From contig BPJU01000007.1 in assembly GCA_026004775.1 (NCBI GenBank), positions 124,001-188,000 on the forward strand: a stretch of DNA of 64,000 nt, in the 5' to 3' direction. Both the position numbers and the translations under genes were made by a program. Positions within the stretch are counted from its first letter, which is position 1; the number at the start of each line of letters is the position of its first letter. The notes under the pieces were generated by a model that saw nothing but the letters and a program-made list of their open reading frames with translations, ran no database searches and had not been told where the DNA came from. The stretch comes from Pirellulaceae bacterium (lineage in GTDB: Bacteria; Planctomycetota; Planctomycetia; Pirellulales; Pirellulaceae). Below are positions 17,751 to 26,489 of the stretch, one piece after another.

Positions 17751-19649
17751 ATGGCGCGTACTGTTTATGACTTTGACATAGTGGTCGTGGGAGCTGGACA
17801 CGCCGGTACGGAAGCCGCCTTGGCGGCCGCCCGGATGGGAGCCCGCGTCGCGCTACTGACCACCAACCTCGATACGGTTGGTCAGATGAGCTGCAACCCG
17901 GCAATTGGTGGGGTGGCCAAAGGGCAGATCGTGCGCGAAATTGACGCTCTGGGCGGCGCCATGGCTCGGGCCATCGATGCCACAGGCATCCAATTCCGCA
18001 TGCTCAACTGTCGAAAAGGGCCCGCCATGCACAGCCCCCGTGCCCAAGCCGATAAGAAAGCCTACCAGCAAGAGATCAAGCGAATCATTGAAACGTCCCC
18101 AGGTGTGGCCTTGCGCCAAGAAACGGTCGAAGATCTGCTGATCGAGCGGACCGGCTCCCGGCTTCGCGCTACGGGGGTGATCGTGCGCGGAGACGCCTGG
18201 TATCGTGCACGGGCGGTGATCCTCACCACCGGTACTTTCTTGCAAGCCATTATGCACACCGGCGAGACCAAGACGCCGGGCGGTCGAGCCGGAGAAGGGA
18301 CGACAGCAGGCATCAGCCAGGCGTTGGCCCGGCTGGGGTTCGTCCTCGCTCGTTTCAAGACCGGGACTCCCCCGCGCGTCAATGGTCGCACGATCGATTA
18401 CAGTCGCACGACCGAACAACCGGGCGACGACGATCCGCAACCGTTTTCCTTCATGAACGATCGGCTGCACGTCGAGCAATTGCCCTGTTGGATTACCTAT
18501 ACCAACGAAGGCGTGCACGAGATTATCCGCCAGAATCTGCACCGAGCGCCGATGTACAGCGGTCAGATTCGATCGCGCGGCCCGCGCTACTGCCCTTCGA
18601 TTGAAGACAAGGTCGTTCGCTTTGCAGACAAAACGCGGCACCAGATTTTTTTGGAACCGGAAGGGCGACGCACTGCCGAAGTCTATGTCAATGGCATCTC
18701 GACCAGCTTGCCTCGGGATGTCCAGGACGCCATTATTCGGCTGATTCCCGGTTTGGAGCGGGCCCAGATCATGCGCTACGGGTATGCCGTCGAATATGAC
18801 TTTTGCCCGCCCGACCAATTGTGGCCATCGCTGGAGACCAAACTTGTCGAAGGATTGTTCTTTGCCGGGCAAATCAATGGAACGACCGGCTATGAAGAAG
18901 CGGCTGCGCAGGGGCTGATGGCCGGAATCAATGCAGCGTTGCGATTGAAGGGGGCCGAGCCATTGGTGCTGCGGCGCGATCAGGCCTATATCGGTGTGCT
19001 GATCGACGACCTGGTCACCTGTGGTGTGGACGAACCGTACCGGATGTTTACCAGCCGCGCCGAATACCGACTCCTGCTCCGGCACGATAATGCTGACCGG
19101 CGATTAACGCCCATCGGCGAGAGAATCGGAGTTGTCGAGCCGGAACGTGCGGTGCGTTTGCGCGAAAAACTCGAGGCCATCCAACACGCTCGCCAAATTC
19201 TCCAGCGCGTCGTGTACGAAGGCAGTTCTCTGGAACAATGGTTGCGGCGCCCCGAAATTGGCTGGAACGATCTGGTTGCCCGTTGCCCGCAATTGGCTCA
19301 GTTCCCGCCGGAAGTCGCTCAGCAGGTGGAATACGACGTGAAATACGCCGGCTATATCGCGCGCGATCAAGCTCAGATCGAGCGCCAACTGCGATTGGCT
19401 CAACGTCACATTCCTGCAGATTTCGATTACCACAGTCTTCCCCATCTGCGCTGCGAAGCGCGCGAAAAACTGTCGCGCATCCGTCCGCTGACTATCGCAC
19501 AAGCCAGTCGCATCAGTGGTATCACTCCGGCTGACATCGCCTTGCTGATCGCCCATCTGGAAGGGCGCACGACACGTCGCCACCAGGACGACCCAGCTCA
19601 ACCCACCTCGGCAGCCTCCGCCGGCGGTGAAGTCTCGACAGATCCGTAA
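17751..19649 (+). CDS. mnmG: tRNA uridine-5-carboxymethylaminomethyl modification enzyme MnmG (GidA)
   Basis: FAD-dependent partner of MnmE that installs the 5-carboxymethylaminomethyl group on U34 of certain tRNAs. At 632 aa it has the usual length. The FAD-binding motif VVGAGHAGTEAA is near residue 11, followed by the family motifs SCNPAIGGVAKGQ, ARFKTGTPPR, FAGQINGTTGYEEAAAQG and TSRAEYRL, plus the C-terminal helical MnmE-binding domain. A short disordered tail of about 20 residues follows. The start at 17751 has GGGAGG 6 nt upstream. mnmE, usually linked in other bacteria, is not in the window. Confidence 0.97.
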   Translation: MARTVYDFDIVVVGAGHAGTEAALAAARMGARVALLTTNLDTVGQMSCNPAIGGVAKGQIVREIDALGGAMARAIDATGIQFRMLNCRKGPAMHSPRAQADKKAYQQEIKRIIETSPGVALRQETVEDLLIERTGSRLRATGVIVRGDAWYRARAVILTTGTFLQAIMHTGETKTPGGRAGEGTTAGISQALARLGFVLARFKTGTPPRVNGRTIDYSRTTEQPGDDDPQPFSFMNDRLHVEQLPCWITYTNEGVHEIIRQNLHRAPMYSGQIRSRGPRYCPSIEDKVVRFADKTRHQIFLEPEGRRTAEVYVNGISTSLPRDVQDAIIRLIPGLERAQIMRYGYAVEYDFCPPDQLWPSLETKLVEGLFFAGQINGTTGYEEAAAQGLMAGINAALRLKGAEPLVLRRDQAYIGVLIDDLVTCGVDEPYRMFTSRAEYRLLLRHDNADRRLTPIGERIGVVEPERAVRLREKLEAIQHARQILQRVVYEGSSLEQWLRRPEIGWNDLVARCPQLAQFPPEVAQQVEYDVKYAGYIARDQAQIERQLRLAQRHIPADFDYHSLPHLRCEAREKLSRIRPLTIAQASRISGITPADIALLIAHLEGRTTRRHQDDPAQPTSAASAGGEVSTDP

Positions 19650-20131
19650 TGTTCGACGTCCACTGTAGGGACACGTACAACGTCGATCCCCGGTTTGCCA
19701 CATCCGGTCCAGGTTCAATCCGGACCACAATTTTTAAAAATTTTTGGGGGGGCACGGGGTGTTTGTTGTAACTGCTTGATAAATAGCCACTTCGGCGGAA
19801 AAAATCGATCTTGACTCCACCTTTTGGCTGCGGCATAATCTGCGCTGGCAATTCGGGCAAGGTTGGTGGACATGATCGACCTTGCCGATTCGCGGGATCC
19901 GGGTGAATACTTGCGTAGGGGCAAGGTTCCGGGGCATCCCGGCGGGAAAAGCGCATGAATTGGGCGACTTGGGTGTTTGGGTGTGTTAGGTAGAGTCGGT
20001 TAGCGAGGGAACTTGAGGGGAATTGCGTGAGCCGTGCCTCGGTCACGCATTCCGGTCCAAAACGGCAGACGGTGGTACCGAGTGGCGTACCGCAGGACCG
20101 GTCCCAATCTTATCCAGGAAGGGTGTTGACT
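19650..20131. other. Intergenic region with mnmG terminator and an A/T-then-G tract
   Basis: 482 bp without a supported gene. It contains the putative mnmG terminator (19706-19735) and an odd block of T5-A5-T5-G7 at 19731-19752. A T-loop-like GGTTCAATCC at 19712-19721 is part of the terminator hairpin, not of a tRNA. Confidence 0.45.
19706..19735 (+). terminator. Putative terminator after mnmG
   Basis: Stem ggtcc/ggacc extended by gg/cc (19706-19726) followed by ACAA and five T. It lies about 57 bp past the mnmG stop. The stem is short, so confidence is moderate. Confidence 0.55.
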
Positions 20132-20731
20132 ATGGCCACGACCAACACAACAAAAACGGTCTTCACAACCGGCGAAGCAGCGAAGATCTGCAAGGTAAGC
20201 CAGCAGACCATCATCCGATGCTTCGACAACGGCACACTCAAGGGGTTCCGCGTGCCGGGTAGTCGCTTCCGGCGAATCCCTCGTGAACATCTTTATGCGT
20301 TCATGCGCGACAATGGTATCCCGACCGATGCGCTGGAGGACGGAAAGCGCAAAGTATTGATCGTGGACGACGACCAGGAATTGGTTGAGCTGATGGTGGA
20401 CGTGTTCCAGCGCGATGGTCGTTTTGAAATCCGCACGGCCAACAACGGCTTTGATGCCGGTATGCTTGTCAAGGAGTTTCGTCCGGACGTGGTGGTCTTG
20501 GACGTAATGCTGCCGGATATTAACGGCAAGGAGGTCTGCCAGCGCGTGCGAAGTGATGAGACGCTCGAAGCCGTCAAAATCATCTGCATTTCGGGTATGG
20601 TCGAGCAGGATAAGGTGGCGGAGTTGAAGGCGGCTGGTGCTGACGACTTTATGCAAAAACCGTTTGCCGTCGACCGGTTGTTAGAACGGGTTTGCGAACT
20701 GCTCGACATCGATCGCCCGGCACGTGTGTAG
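20132..20731 (+). CDS. Response regulator with N-terminal excisionase-type HTH and C-terminal receiver
   Basis: A 199-aa regulator with inverted architecture. Residues 10-60 form a MerR/excisionase-like helix-turn-helix (FTTGEAAKICKVSQQTI ... GFRVPGSRFRRIPREHL). Residues 74-195 form a CheY-type receiver with the acidic pair at D79-D81, phospho-acceptor D124 (VVVLDVMLPD), S154 and K177 (QKPF). DNA binding is probably controlled by phosphorylation, perhaps from the soluble histidine kinase about 750 bp downstream; that pairing is inference. AGGAAGGG lies upstream of the ATG, and tandem hairpins terminate the gene. Confidence 0.88.
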   Translation: MATTNTTKTVFTTGEAAKICKVSQQTIIRCFDNGTLKGFRVPGSRFRRIPREHLYAFMRDNGIPTDALEDGKRKVLIVDDDQELVELMVDVFQRDGRFEIRTANNGFDAGMLVKEFRPDVVVLDVMLPDINGKEVCQRVRSDETLEAVKIICISGMVEQDKVAELKAAGADDFMQKPFAVDRLLERVCELLDIDRPARV

Positions 20732-20758
20732 TGCGAAGATTCGGAACCGTTCACGGTC

Positions 20759-20825
20759 GGTGTGGGTCTGATTCCACACCTTCCGCACAGTAGGTGCGCC
20801 GTCCTTGTGACAGCGCACTTTTTTT
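20759..20825 (+). terminator. Tandem hairpins and T-run after the HTH-receiver gene
   Basis: Hairpin 1 is GGTGTGG/CCACACC (20759-20765, 20774-20780). Hairpin 2 is GTGCGC/GCGCAC (20794-20799, 20813-20818), followed immediately by seven T (20819-20825). The second is a standard intrinsic terminator. Confidence 0.75.
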
Positions 20826-20973
20826 AATGTCTCAGGCCTCCAGGATCTTTGCCGGCGTGTTGGCCAGCCGCAGTAGGGGCTTGTGGGGAAGGACGTTCTG
20901 CACTATTGTAAGGCTCGGGATGGTCGGGTGAAGTGGATGGCGCGTCCGGTGGACGCCAGCGCAGGGAGAGATC

Positions 20974-21381
20974 ATGTCGAGCCAACCCATACAACGGATA
21001 TTGCGTCATCTGACTGTCCGAGGCTATGTCGTTGAAACACACGTGGATGATGAGACAGAAGAAGAGGTGTATTTGGCGGACCATCCGCATCGCGTAGGGA
21101 TGTTTATTCGACGCGTTGCCGGTGGACTGCTATTCTGGTCTTATTTCCGCCACTCGGAGCGGGCACAAAATGATCTGAACGGGTTTCTGCTGCTGGTAAA
21201 TAAAACGAACCGCGACGCGCTGGTTGCTCGCTTTTTCGTCGATGCGGACTACGACCTGATCTTCGAAGCATGGCATCCGGATCGCTATGCCCGAGACGAG
21301 TTTGATCTGTTTTTGGATGCCTGGCAACACGATTGTATGTTGTGTCTCAGCGTCGAAGGCCTGGAGGAGTATCTTATCTGA
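20974..21381 (+). CDS. YbjN-like / type III secretion chaperone-like domain protein
   Basis: A 135-aa acidic protein with an alpha/beta pattern like YbjN/T3SC-fold proteins: an N-terminal helix, then strands (EEVYLADH, LLFWSYFR), a helix (DLNGFLLLVNKTNR) and the strand-turn RFFVDADYDLIFEAWHP. A long acidic helix ARDEFDLFLDAWQHD follows. No enzymatic motif is visible. GGGAG lies 7 nt before the ATG. It sits between an HTH-receiver gene and a histidine kinase on the same strand, so a role in that signalling module is possible. The family call rests on fold pattern only. Confidence 0.6.
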   Translation: MSSQPIQRILRHLTVRGYVVETHVDDETEEEVYLADHPHRVGMFIRRVAGGLLFWSYFRHSERAQNDLNGFLLLVNKTNRDALVARFFVDADYDLIFEAWHPDRYARDEFDLFLDAWQHDCMLCLSVEGLEEYLI

Positions 21382-21482
21382 TTGAGCGGGCCCGCCACAT
21401 GGCCCGATCGATGCTGGCACGCGATGGAGGAACTGCCATAATGATTGCGTGCCGTGTTCGGTTTCGGGAGTAGTGTCGGGCT

Positions 21483-23000
21483 ATGGAAGTGTTGCCCGTT
21501 TGGGATGACGAGCAGCTATTGTGGGCCGTTCCGCTGGACGACGGGAACGCCTTCCGGCTGGTCCGGATTTTCGTCCAGGAAGACAAGGGCCAGTGGCCCG
21601 CTCATCTGGCCCAGTGGCTTGCCCGTTCGCCAACCGGAATTCTTTGGGCGGTAGCAAATTACTTGGAATCCGAGCAGCACTGGCCGGCGGGAATCCTGCC
21701 GCTGGCCGAGTGGCTGTGTCGGTGGATCGCCCATGGGGAGGGCTCCCGGTGGGAGCGCGACACGGAGTGGTTTGCCGGCGAGCTTCCCACATTCTCTGAA
21801 AACGATCGCCGCCAATGGGGACAGACGGTGGCCGTCATGCTACAAGCTGCCCGCAGTGTGGCCCAAGGAAATCTCCCCTGCGCCCAATCTCTGTCGTTTT
21901 GGACTCTTGTGGCTTGCGGATTGGAGCAGTGGCTGTTGCCGGTGCCCGCCGTGACCGAACGGTCATTCTCTTACGCACAGTTGTTGCGGTGGCAGCAGCA
22001 GATTCGCCCGAGTACGGCCAGTATGTCGGCGGCAGATCGGCCGGCACCACAGGGGACATTTGCAGTCGGGGGACCGAATCAGAATGGGGCGATGGCCCAG
22101 CTTCCCTATGATGGCCTTGCTGCGGCTGTCGGCGCAGCTCTGGAAAATGCGGAATCGGGGGAAGTTGAAGACGCGAGCCACGTCGCTGCCTGGCTGGCAA
22201 CCGATCCCAGACCGTCATCGTGGCTGGTCGAGGCGTTGCCGCGCCTGGCCTGCTGGCGGAGTCTCGACGAAAATTTCCAACAGCAATTGCAACGCGCCAA
22301 ATTGGCGGCCCTCAAAGAGTTCGCCTATGGTGCCAGTCATGAGCTGAACAATCCCCTGGCCAATATTTCTATGCGAGCCGAGGCACTCCTTCGGGAAGAA
22401 ACTCACCCGGAACGCCGCCGTAAATTGGCAACCATTCTGAGCCAGGCGATGCGAGCCCACGAGATGATTGCTGACCTGATGTTGTTTGCAAAACCGCCTG
22501 CGCCCCAGAAGAAACGGGTGCCGGCCGGACAGGTGATTCGCCGAGCAGTCGAGCGGTTGCTCAACAGAGCGGAAGAACAAGGAACGCAGTTACGCTTATC
22601 GGTGCCGGACGAACCGTTGTACGTCGAGGCCGACGAACAGCAGTTGGCCGCGGCGGTAGAAGCGGTCTGCGTCAACGCGCTGGAGGCGGTGGCGTCCGGT
22701 GGTCTGGTGCAGGTTGAACTGGCAACGTGCGGTGGCCCTGGTCAACCGGCGGGTTGGGTTCAGATTGCCGTTCGTGACAGCGGGCCGGGAGTTCCTCAGG
22801 GGGCGATCAGCCACGTGTTCGACCCGTTTTTTTCGGGACGTGAGGCCGGCCGCGGGCTCGGCTTGGGACTGTCCAAGTGCTGGCGGATCATGGAGCAACA
22901 CGGCGGCCAAGTGTCACTGGAGAGCTCTCCCGCCGGAGTGACCGTGTATTTGCGCTTACCGTTGTCCGAACCTCCAGCCTCGCGCAATTCCGGCTCGTGA
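21483..23000 (+). CDS. Soluble sensor histidine kinase
   Basis: A 505-aa cytoplasmic kinase with no membrane helix. The N-terminal 270 residues are a helical input region I do not recognise, possibly HDOD-like in placement. The dimerisation domain has phospho-acceptor H286 (GASHELNNPLANI). The ATPase domain has VNALEA (N box), DSGPGVP (G1) and RGLGLGLSKCW (G2). It is probably part of a signalling set with the HTH-receiver regulator upstream. An NhaC-type antiporter follows after 38 bp and may be cotranscribed. Confidence 0.88.
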   Translation: MEVLPVWDDEQLLWAVPLDDGNAFRLVRIFVQEDKGQWPAHLAQWLARSPTGILWAVANYLESEQHWPAGILPLAEWLCRWIAHGEGSRWERDTEWFAGELPTFSENDRRQWGQTVAVMLQAARSVAQGNLPCAQSLSFWTLVACGLEQWLLPVPAVTERSFSYAQLLRWQQQIRPSTASMSAADRPAPQGTFAVGGPNQNGAMAQLPYDGLAAAVGAALENAESGEVEDASHVAAWLATDPRPSSWLVEALPRLACWRSLDENFQQQLQRAKLAALKEFAYGASHELNNPLANISMRAEALLREETHPERRRKLATILSQAMRAHEMIADLMLFAKPPAPQKKRVPAGQVIRRAVERLLNRAEEQGTQLRLSVPDEPLYVEADEQQLAAAVEAVCVNALEAVASGGLVQVELATCGGPGQPAGWVQIAVRDSGPGVPQGAISHVFDPFFSGREAGRGLGLGLSKCWRIMEQHGGQVSLESSPAGVTVYLRLPLSEPPASRNSGS

Positions 23001-23038
23001 TGCGGGTTGCCTGGTGAATCGGTCGTAAAGGTTGCTCG

Positions 23039-24637
23039 ATGGCTACGCATGATTTTGGAGCCTGGAGTCTGGTGCCGCCCGTGCTGGCTATCCTGCTGGC
23101 CATTGTCACGCGGCGCGTGTTGCTGTCGCTTTTGGCCGGTATTGTGCTGGGCGCCTGGATGCTCGATCCGCAACCGGCCGCTTTCCTGGTGCGGCTGGCG
23201 GAAGGTTTGTTATGGAGTAACCTTCAAGAAGAGGGACACCTGCGCGTCTTCTGCTTTACGCTCCTGATGGGAGCGATGGTCGGCGTCATTCAACGTTCCG
23301 GCGGCATGCAGGCATTGGTGGCAAGGCTGGCCGGTTGGGCACAGGGACGCTGCGGCGGGCAACTTCTCACTTGGTTTTTGGGGCTGCTGGTTTTTGTGGA
23401 TGACTATGCAAGTTGCCTGTTGATCGGCAACACCATGCGCCCGCTGGCAGACCGGCTCCGCATTTCGCGGGAAAAACTGGCATACCTGGTCGACTCCACG
23501 GCAGCTCCCGTGGCCGGGTTGGCCCTGGTGTCAACCTGGGTGGCGGCGGAAATCAGTGCCATCGAGGAGGGACTGGCCAAATTGTCTCTTACCGAGCAAG
23601 TCGACGGGATGGATCTTTTTCTGCGGAGCATCCCCTACCGTTTTTATGTACTGTGGACGATTTGGATGGTAGCACTCTCGGCTTGGTGGGGCCGCGATTT
23701 CGGCCCTATGCTGGCGGCCGAACGGCGAGCCTGCCGCAACACGCCGAACACCGACTCGTCGGACCATGACCATCAGCCGCCAGCCGATAAAAGGCGCGCC
23801 TGGATTGCCATCGGTCCGGTGCTGTTAACCGTGCTGGTGACGCTTGGGCTGTTGATTATCACGGGACGGCACGAGCTTATCCAGCAGAACGGCCAGGCTC
23901 CGCCACTGATGACGCTCGAAGCCTGGGCCAAAACTTTCGGTAATGGTAACTCGAATCTGTCCCTAACCTATGGGGCTTTGATCGGGCTGCTATCCGCCGT
24001 CGGCTGGTGCTTGTGGCAAAAAGCTTTGGCAGGAGACGAGATTCGTGATGCCGCCTTCCTGGGAGCTCGTCACGTTATCGGTGCGCTGGCGATTCTCTGG
24101 TTCGCCTGGACATTGTCGGATCTGACCGATGCCCACCACCTCGGCTCGGGTGTCTATCTGGCTCGATGGCTGAGCCAGTCCATGGACGTGCGCTGGATGC
24201 CGGCTCTGGTATTTGTACTCAGTTGTCTGGTGGCCTTCAGCACCGGTACAAGCTGGGGGACCATGAGCCTGTTGATGCCGCTGGTGGTACCGACGGTCTT
24301 CCGGATGCTGGAAGATTCCGTCGCATTGTCGAGACCCGACTTGCTCCACCATCCCATTTTTCTGGCCAGTATCGGCGGAGTCCTGTCCGGGGCGATTTTC
24401 GGCGATCATTGCTCGCCGATTTCCGATACGACCGTTCTGTCGTCGCAAGCCAGTGGTTGCCCTCACGTGGCCCATGTGGTAACGCAAATTCCGTACGCTT
24501 GCTCTGTGGCTTTTTGGGCTGTCTTCCTGGGGGCCTTTCCTGTGGGAATAGGAATATCGGTCGGCTGGCTCCTGGTGCTGGGGTGCCTGGCTATCGCCGT
24601 GCAGCTTTGGCTGGTGGGCCGCAAGCCGGAGCCATAG
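23039..24637 (+). CDS. NhaC-family Na+/H+ antiporter-like transporter
   Basis: A 532-aa inner-membrane protein with about 11-13 hydrophobic segments. It resembles NhaC/YuiF-type exchangers, with a soluble loop near residues 225-255. Family-typical features include FVDDYASCLLIGNTMRP in the first half and FSTGTSWGTMSLLMPL and GDHCSPISDTTVLSSQAS in the second, the latter being the highly conserved NhaC core. The exchanged ion or solute (Na+/H+, or malate/lactate in some relatives) cannot be fixed. Weak AAAGG ribosome site. It converges with the Lon/CARF-like gene. Confidence 0.9.
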   Translation: MATHDFGAWSLVPPVLAILLAIVTRRVLLSLLAGIVLGAWMLDPQPAAFLVRLAEGLLWSNLQEEGHLRVFCFTLLMGAMVGVIQRSGGMQALVARLAGWAQGRCGGQLLTWFLGLLVFVDDYASCLLIGNTMRPLADRLRISREKLAYLVDSTAAPVAGLALVSTWVAAEISAIEEGLAKLSLTEQVDGMDLFLRSIPYRFYVLWTIWMVALSAWWGRDFGPMLAAERRACRNTPNTDSSDHDHQPPADKRRAWIAIGPVLLTVLVTLGLLIITGRHELIQQNGQAPPLMTLEAWAKTFGNGNSNLSLTYGALIGLLSAVGWCLWQKALAGDEIRDAAFLGARHVIGALAILWFAWTLSDLTDAHHLGSGVYLARWLSQSMDVRWMPALVFVLSCLVAFSTGTSWGTMSLLMPLVVPTVFRMLEDSVALSRPDLLHHPIFLASIGGVLSGAIFGDHCSPISDTTVLSSQASGCPHVAHVVTQIPYACSVAFWAVFLGAFPVGIGISVGWLLVLGCLAIAVQLWLVGRKPEP

Positions 24638-24653
24638 GTGGGCTTTGCCCGCC
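24637..24653. terminator. Small GC hairpin between convergent genes
   Basis: GGTGGGC-TTT-GCCCGCC (7-bp stem with one G-T pair) begins at the antiporter stop codon, in the gap to the convergent gene. No T-run follows, so a terminator role is only possible. Confidence 0.3.
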
Positions 24654-24700
24654 GCTCACCGCACGAACGCCGGGCATGCGCGCTCGCCCCGGGTGGGTAA

Positions 24701-26101
24701 TCAGCCGCCGCATCCGCCCGTCCAGGTACTCCCAATGGGCCAACAATCCGGCCGCTCCGTGAACGGTTTAGGGCGCCGCGTCTGGCTATGGAAGTCCGAC
24801 AGACAACACAAGGCGATGGCGCCGACGGGAGCGGCATTGTGTAGCGCGAATTTCCAGATCACCTTACCCGAGGTAATGTCCACGGCCAGTTGGCTGGATG
24901 TTGCCGGACCGAGGAACCGCTGGAGCGAACTTCGGAAGGAGACCAGCAGATGATCATAGTCGCCTTCGTCGAAACGATCGGCTTGAATCGGAGCCTGGAT
25001 GTCTGCCCGTTGCAATTCGGTACGCAGTTCGTCGACGAGCCGCCAACTGCGCGACTCACAAAGAAGGAGAATGTTTTCCGGCTTCAGGGCGGCGGCCCAG
25101 ATCACCGCCAGGTCAAAACCGTGGCTGACCAGCGAGACAAAATGCGTCACGTGTTGGAGTTTTCGAGATTGCACAAAGCGGCAGACATTTTCCACGATGT
25201 CCGGACGGATATGCTTTCGGTAGTAATCACGAGCGGTGGCTTCATCTTGAACCGAAAGGAAATAAAACGATCGAGCCTCGGCACGGGAATCCCGGCCGGG
25301 CGGCACGGCCAACGCCTCAAATAAAGGATACAGCGATTCCCGCAATTCGACCCCCGAGCGAGATATTCTCTGGGGAATCCCGCAAATGGTCAGCCCCGGG
25401 CAGGAGAGGTTCTCCACGATCTTCGCCGCGGATTCTCTCTGCGTTTCGGGTACAAACAGCAGGCGTGCTCCCAGTTGTGCCGCCAGTTTCACTTTCAGAT
25501 CCAAACCGTCGACCCCGCAACAGCCATCCTGTTCGTCCCAGGTCGCGGTGGCCAGCACGTCGTGTCTTGGCCGAATCCCGTGTTCGGCCAAGACCAGCCC
25601 TGCGGCCAAAGAGAAAAAAGCCGAGTCGAACGTGCCGGGAAGCTCTGACAGATCCACCCGTTCCGACCAGCTTTCCTGCCCGAAGCGCAGTCCCCATTGG
25701 CGACAAGTAAGAGAGCCGGTTTTGGCGAGTTGTTTGATTACGCGATCGGCAAGTCGTCGCAGCTCTACCGGTAAATGCGGATCATGTTGTTGTTCTTTTT
25801 CCCACCGTACCCGCCACAGCGTAACGGGCAGAAAAGGGCCATTCGGTGAACCGTTGAATTTCAATAACAGAAGGATCGCACACTCACCGGAGCGCATTTC
25901 ATCGAGGTGGGAGGGTTGGGGCATGAGCGCCTTGCCGGCGATACGCTGGTAATGTTGGTTGGCAAGTTGCAACACCTCGGGTTTGAAAAACCACGCCGCG
26001 ATCTCTCCCAGCCGTACCACGCCGTCATACGCCTGAGCAGGTTTCAGATGCGCACAGTCGTCGCCGGCCCAGCAGCAGAGCTGTTGGTAGGTGATAGCCA
26101 T
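24701..26101 (-). CDS. Lon-like protease domain fused to a CARF-like sensor domain
   Basis: A 466-aa protein. Residues about 130-225 resemble a Lon (S16) protease core without the AAA+ part. S160 lies in FDSAFFSLAAGL, where Lon has its GPSAG serine, and K203 lies in GLDLKVKLAAQLGA, where Lon has GGxKEKLLAA. The 43-residue spacing equals that of E. coli Lon S679/K722. Residues about 317-455 look like a CARF-type Rossmann domain: VSLVSHGFDLAVIWAAALKP, NILLLCES, then AVDITSGKVIWKFAL, like the CARF motif DxTGGTK. This suggests a ligand-activated protease, similar in idea to CalpL (Lon plus SAVED). The domain calls are inferred from motifs. A MITE lies 26 bp upstream of the start and the ribosome site is weak. 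Confidence 0.65.
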   Translation of the reverse strand: MAITYQQLCCWAGDDCAHLKPAQAYDGVVRLGEIAAWFFKPEVLQLANQHYQRIAGKALMPQPSHLDEMRSGECAILLLLKFNGSPNGPFLPVTLWRVRWEKEQQHDPHLPVELRRLADRVIKQLAKTGSLTCRQWGLRFGQESWSERVDLSELPGTFDSAFFSLAAGLVLAEHGIRPRHDVLATATWDEQDGCCGVDGLDLKVKLAAQLGARLLFVPETQRESAAKIVENLSCPGLTICGIPQRISRSGVELRESLYPLFEALAVPPGRDSRAEARSFYFLSVQDEATARDYYRKHIRPDIVENVCRFVQSRKLQHVTHFVSLVSHGFDLAVIWAAALKPENILLLCESRSWRLVDELRTELQRADIQAPIQADRFDEGDYDHLLVSFRSSLQRFLGPATSSQLAVDITSGKVIWKFALHNAAPVGAIALCCLSDFHSQTRRPKPFTERPDCWPIGSTWTGGCGG

Positions 26102-26135
26102 CCGCGTCGCCCAACCATTGTTTGTTTGCCACGAA

Positions 26136-26346
26136 GTAACCGTTCACGGTTGAATCACAGGCTGTTTCGGGGCCTCGCTTCCACAGGTGCGGAACACTTG
26201 CGTGTTCCGCACACGGAATGTGGACGCTTCGCGAAGATTTTTTTGTTGCGGAAGCCTTGCGGCGGCCGATACCGCGTCCGCCTTGCGACTTCCGCTATCC
26301 CATAAGCCAATATCGTGTTCTTCATTTTCTAACCGTGAACGGTTAC
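26136..26346 (-). mobile_element. IS66-like MITE, copy 2 (211 bp, 8-bp target duplication)
   Basis: Same element as at 16983, in the opposite orientation. Terminal repeats are at 26136-26151 and 26331-26346, both perfect. The 8-bp target duplication GCCACGAA is at 26128-26135 and 26347-26354. It is inserted between the 368-aa gene and the Lon/CARF-like gene, ending 26 bp before the latter's ATG, so it splits an otherwise same-strand cluster and replaces the immediate upstream region of the protease gene. Confidence 0.92.
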
Positions 26347-26489
26347 GCCACGAACATGGTAGTATCTCACTTACATAGATACCACCGGATAAATGTAACG
26401 GAAATATACCACCGCCGCGGTTCAGACCCGTGATGGCCAAGATGTTTCCGTCTCATCACGCGCCGAGCTATTGCCCCGCCCACACCGGT

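Noticed and set aside
19712-19721. GGTTCAATCC, a tRNA T-loop-like sequence
   Set aside because: No acceptor, D or anticodon arms fit around it. It is part of the putative mnmG terminator hairpin.
20747-20760. Sequence AACCGTTCACGGTC resembling the MITE terminal repeat
   Set aside because: No matching opposite end, no interior similarity and no duplication. It overlaps the terminator hairpin of the HTH-receiver gene, so I treat it as chance or a tiny remnant.
24757-24775. CCGTGAACGGTTTA inside the Lon/CARF-like coding region, similar to the MITE end
   Set aside because: It is in frame within the C-terminal coding sequence, only partly matches and has no partner end. Chance similarity is more likely.
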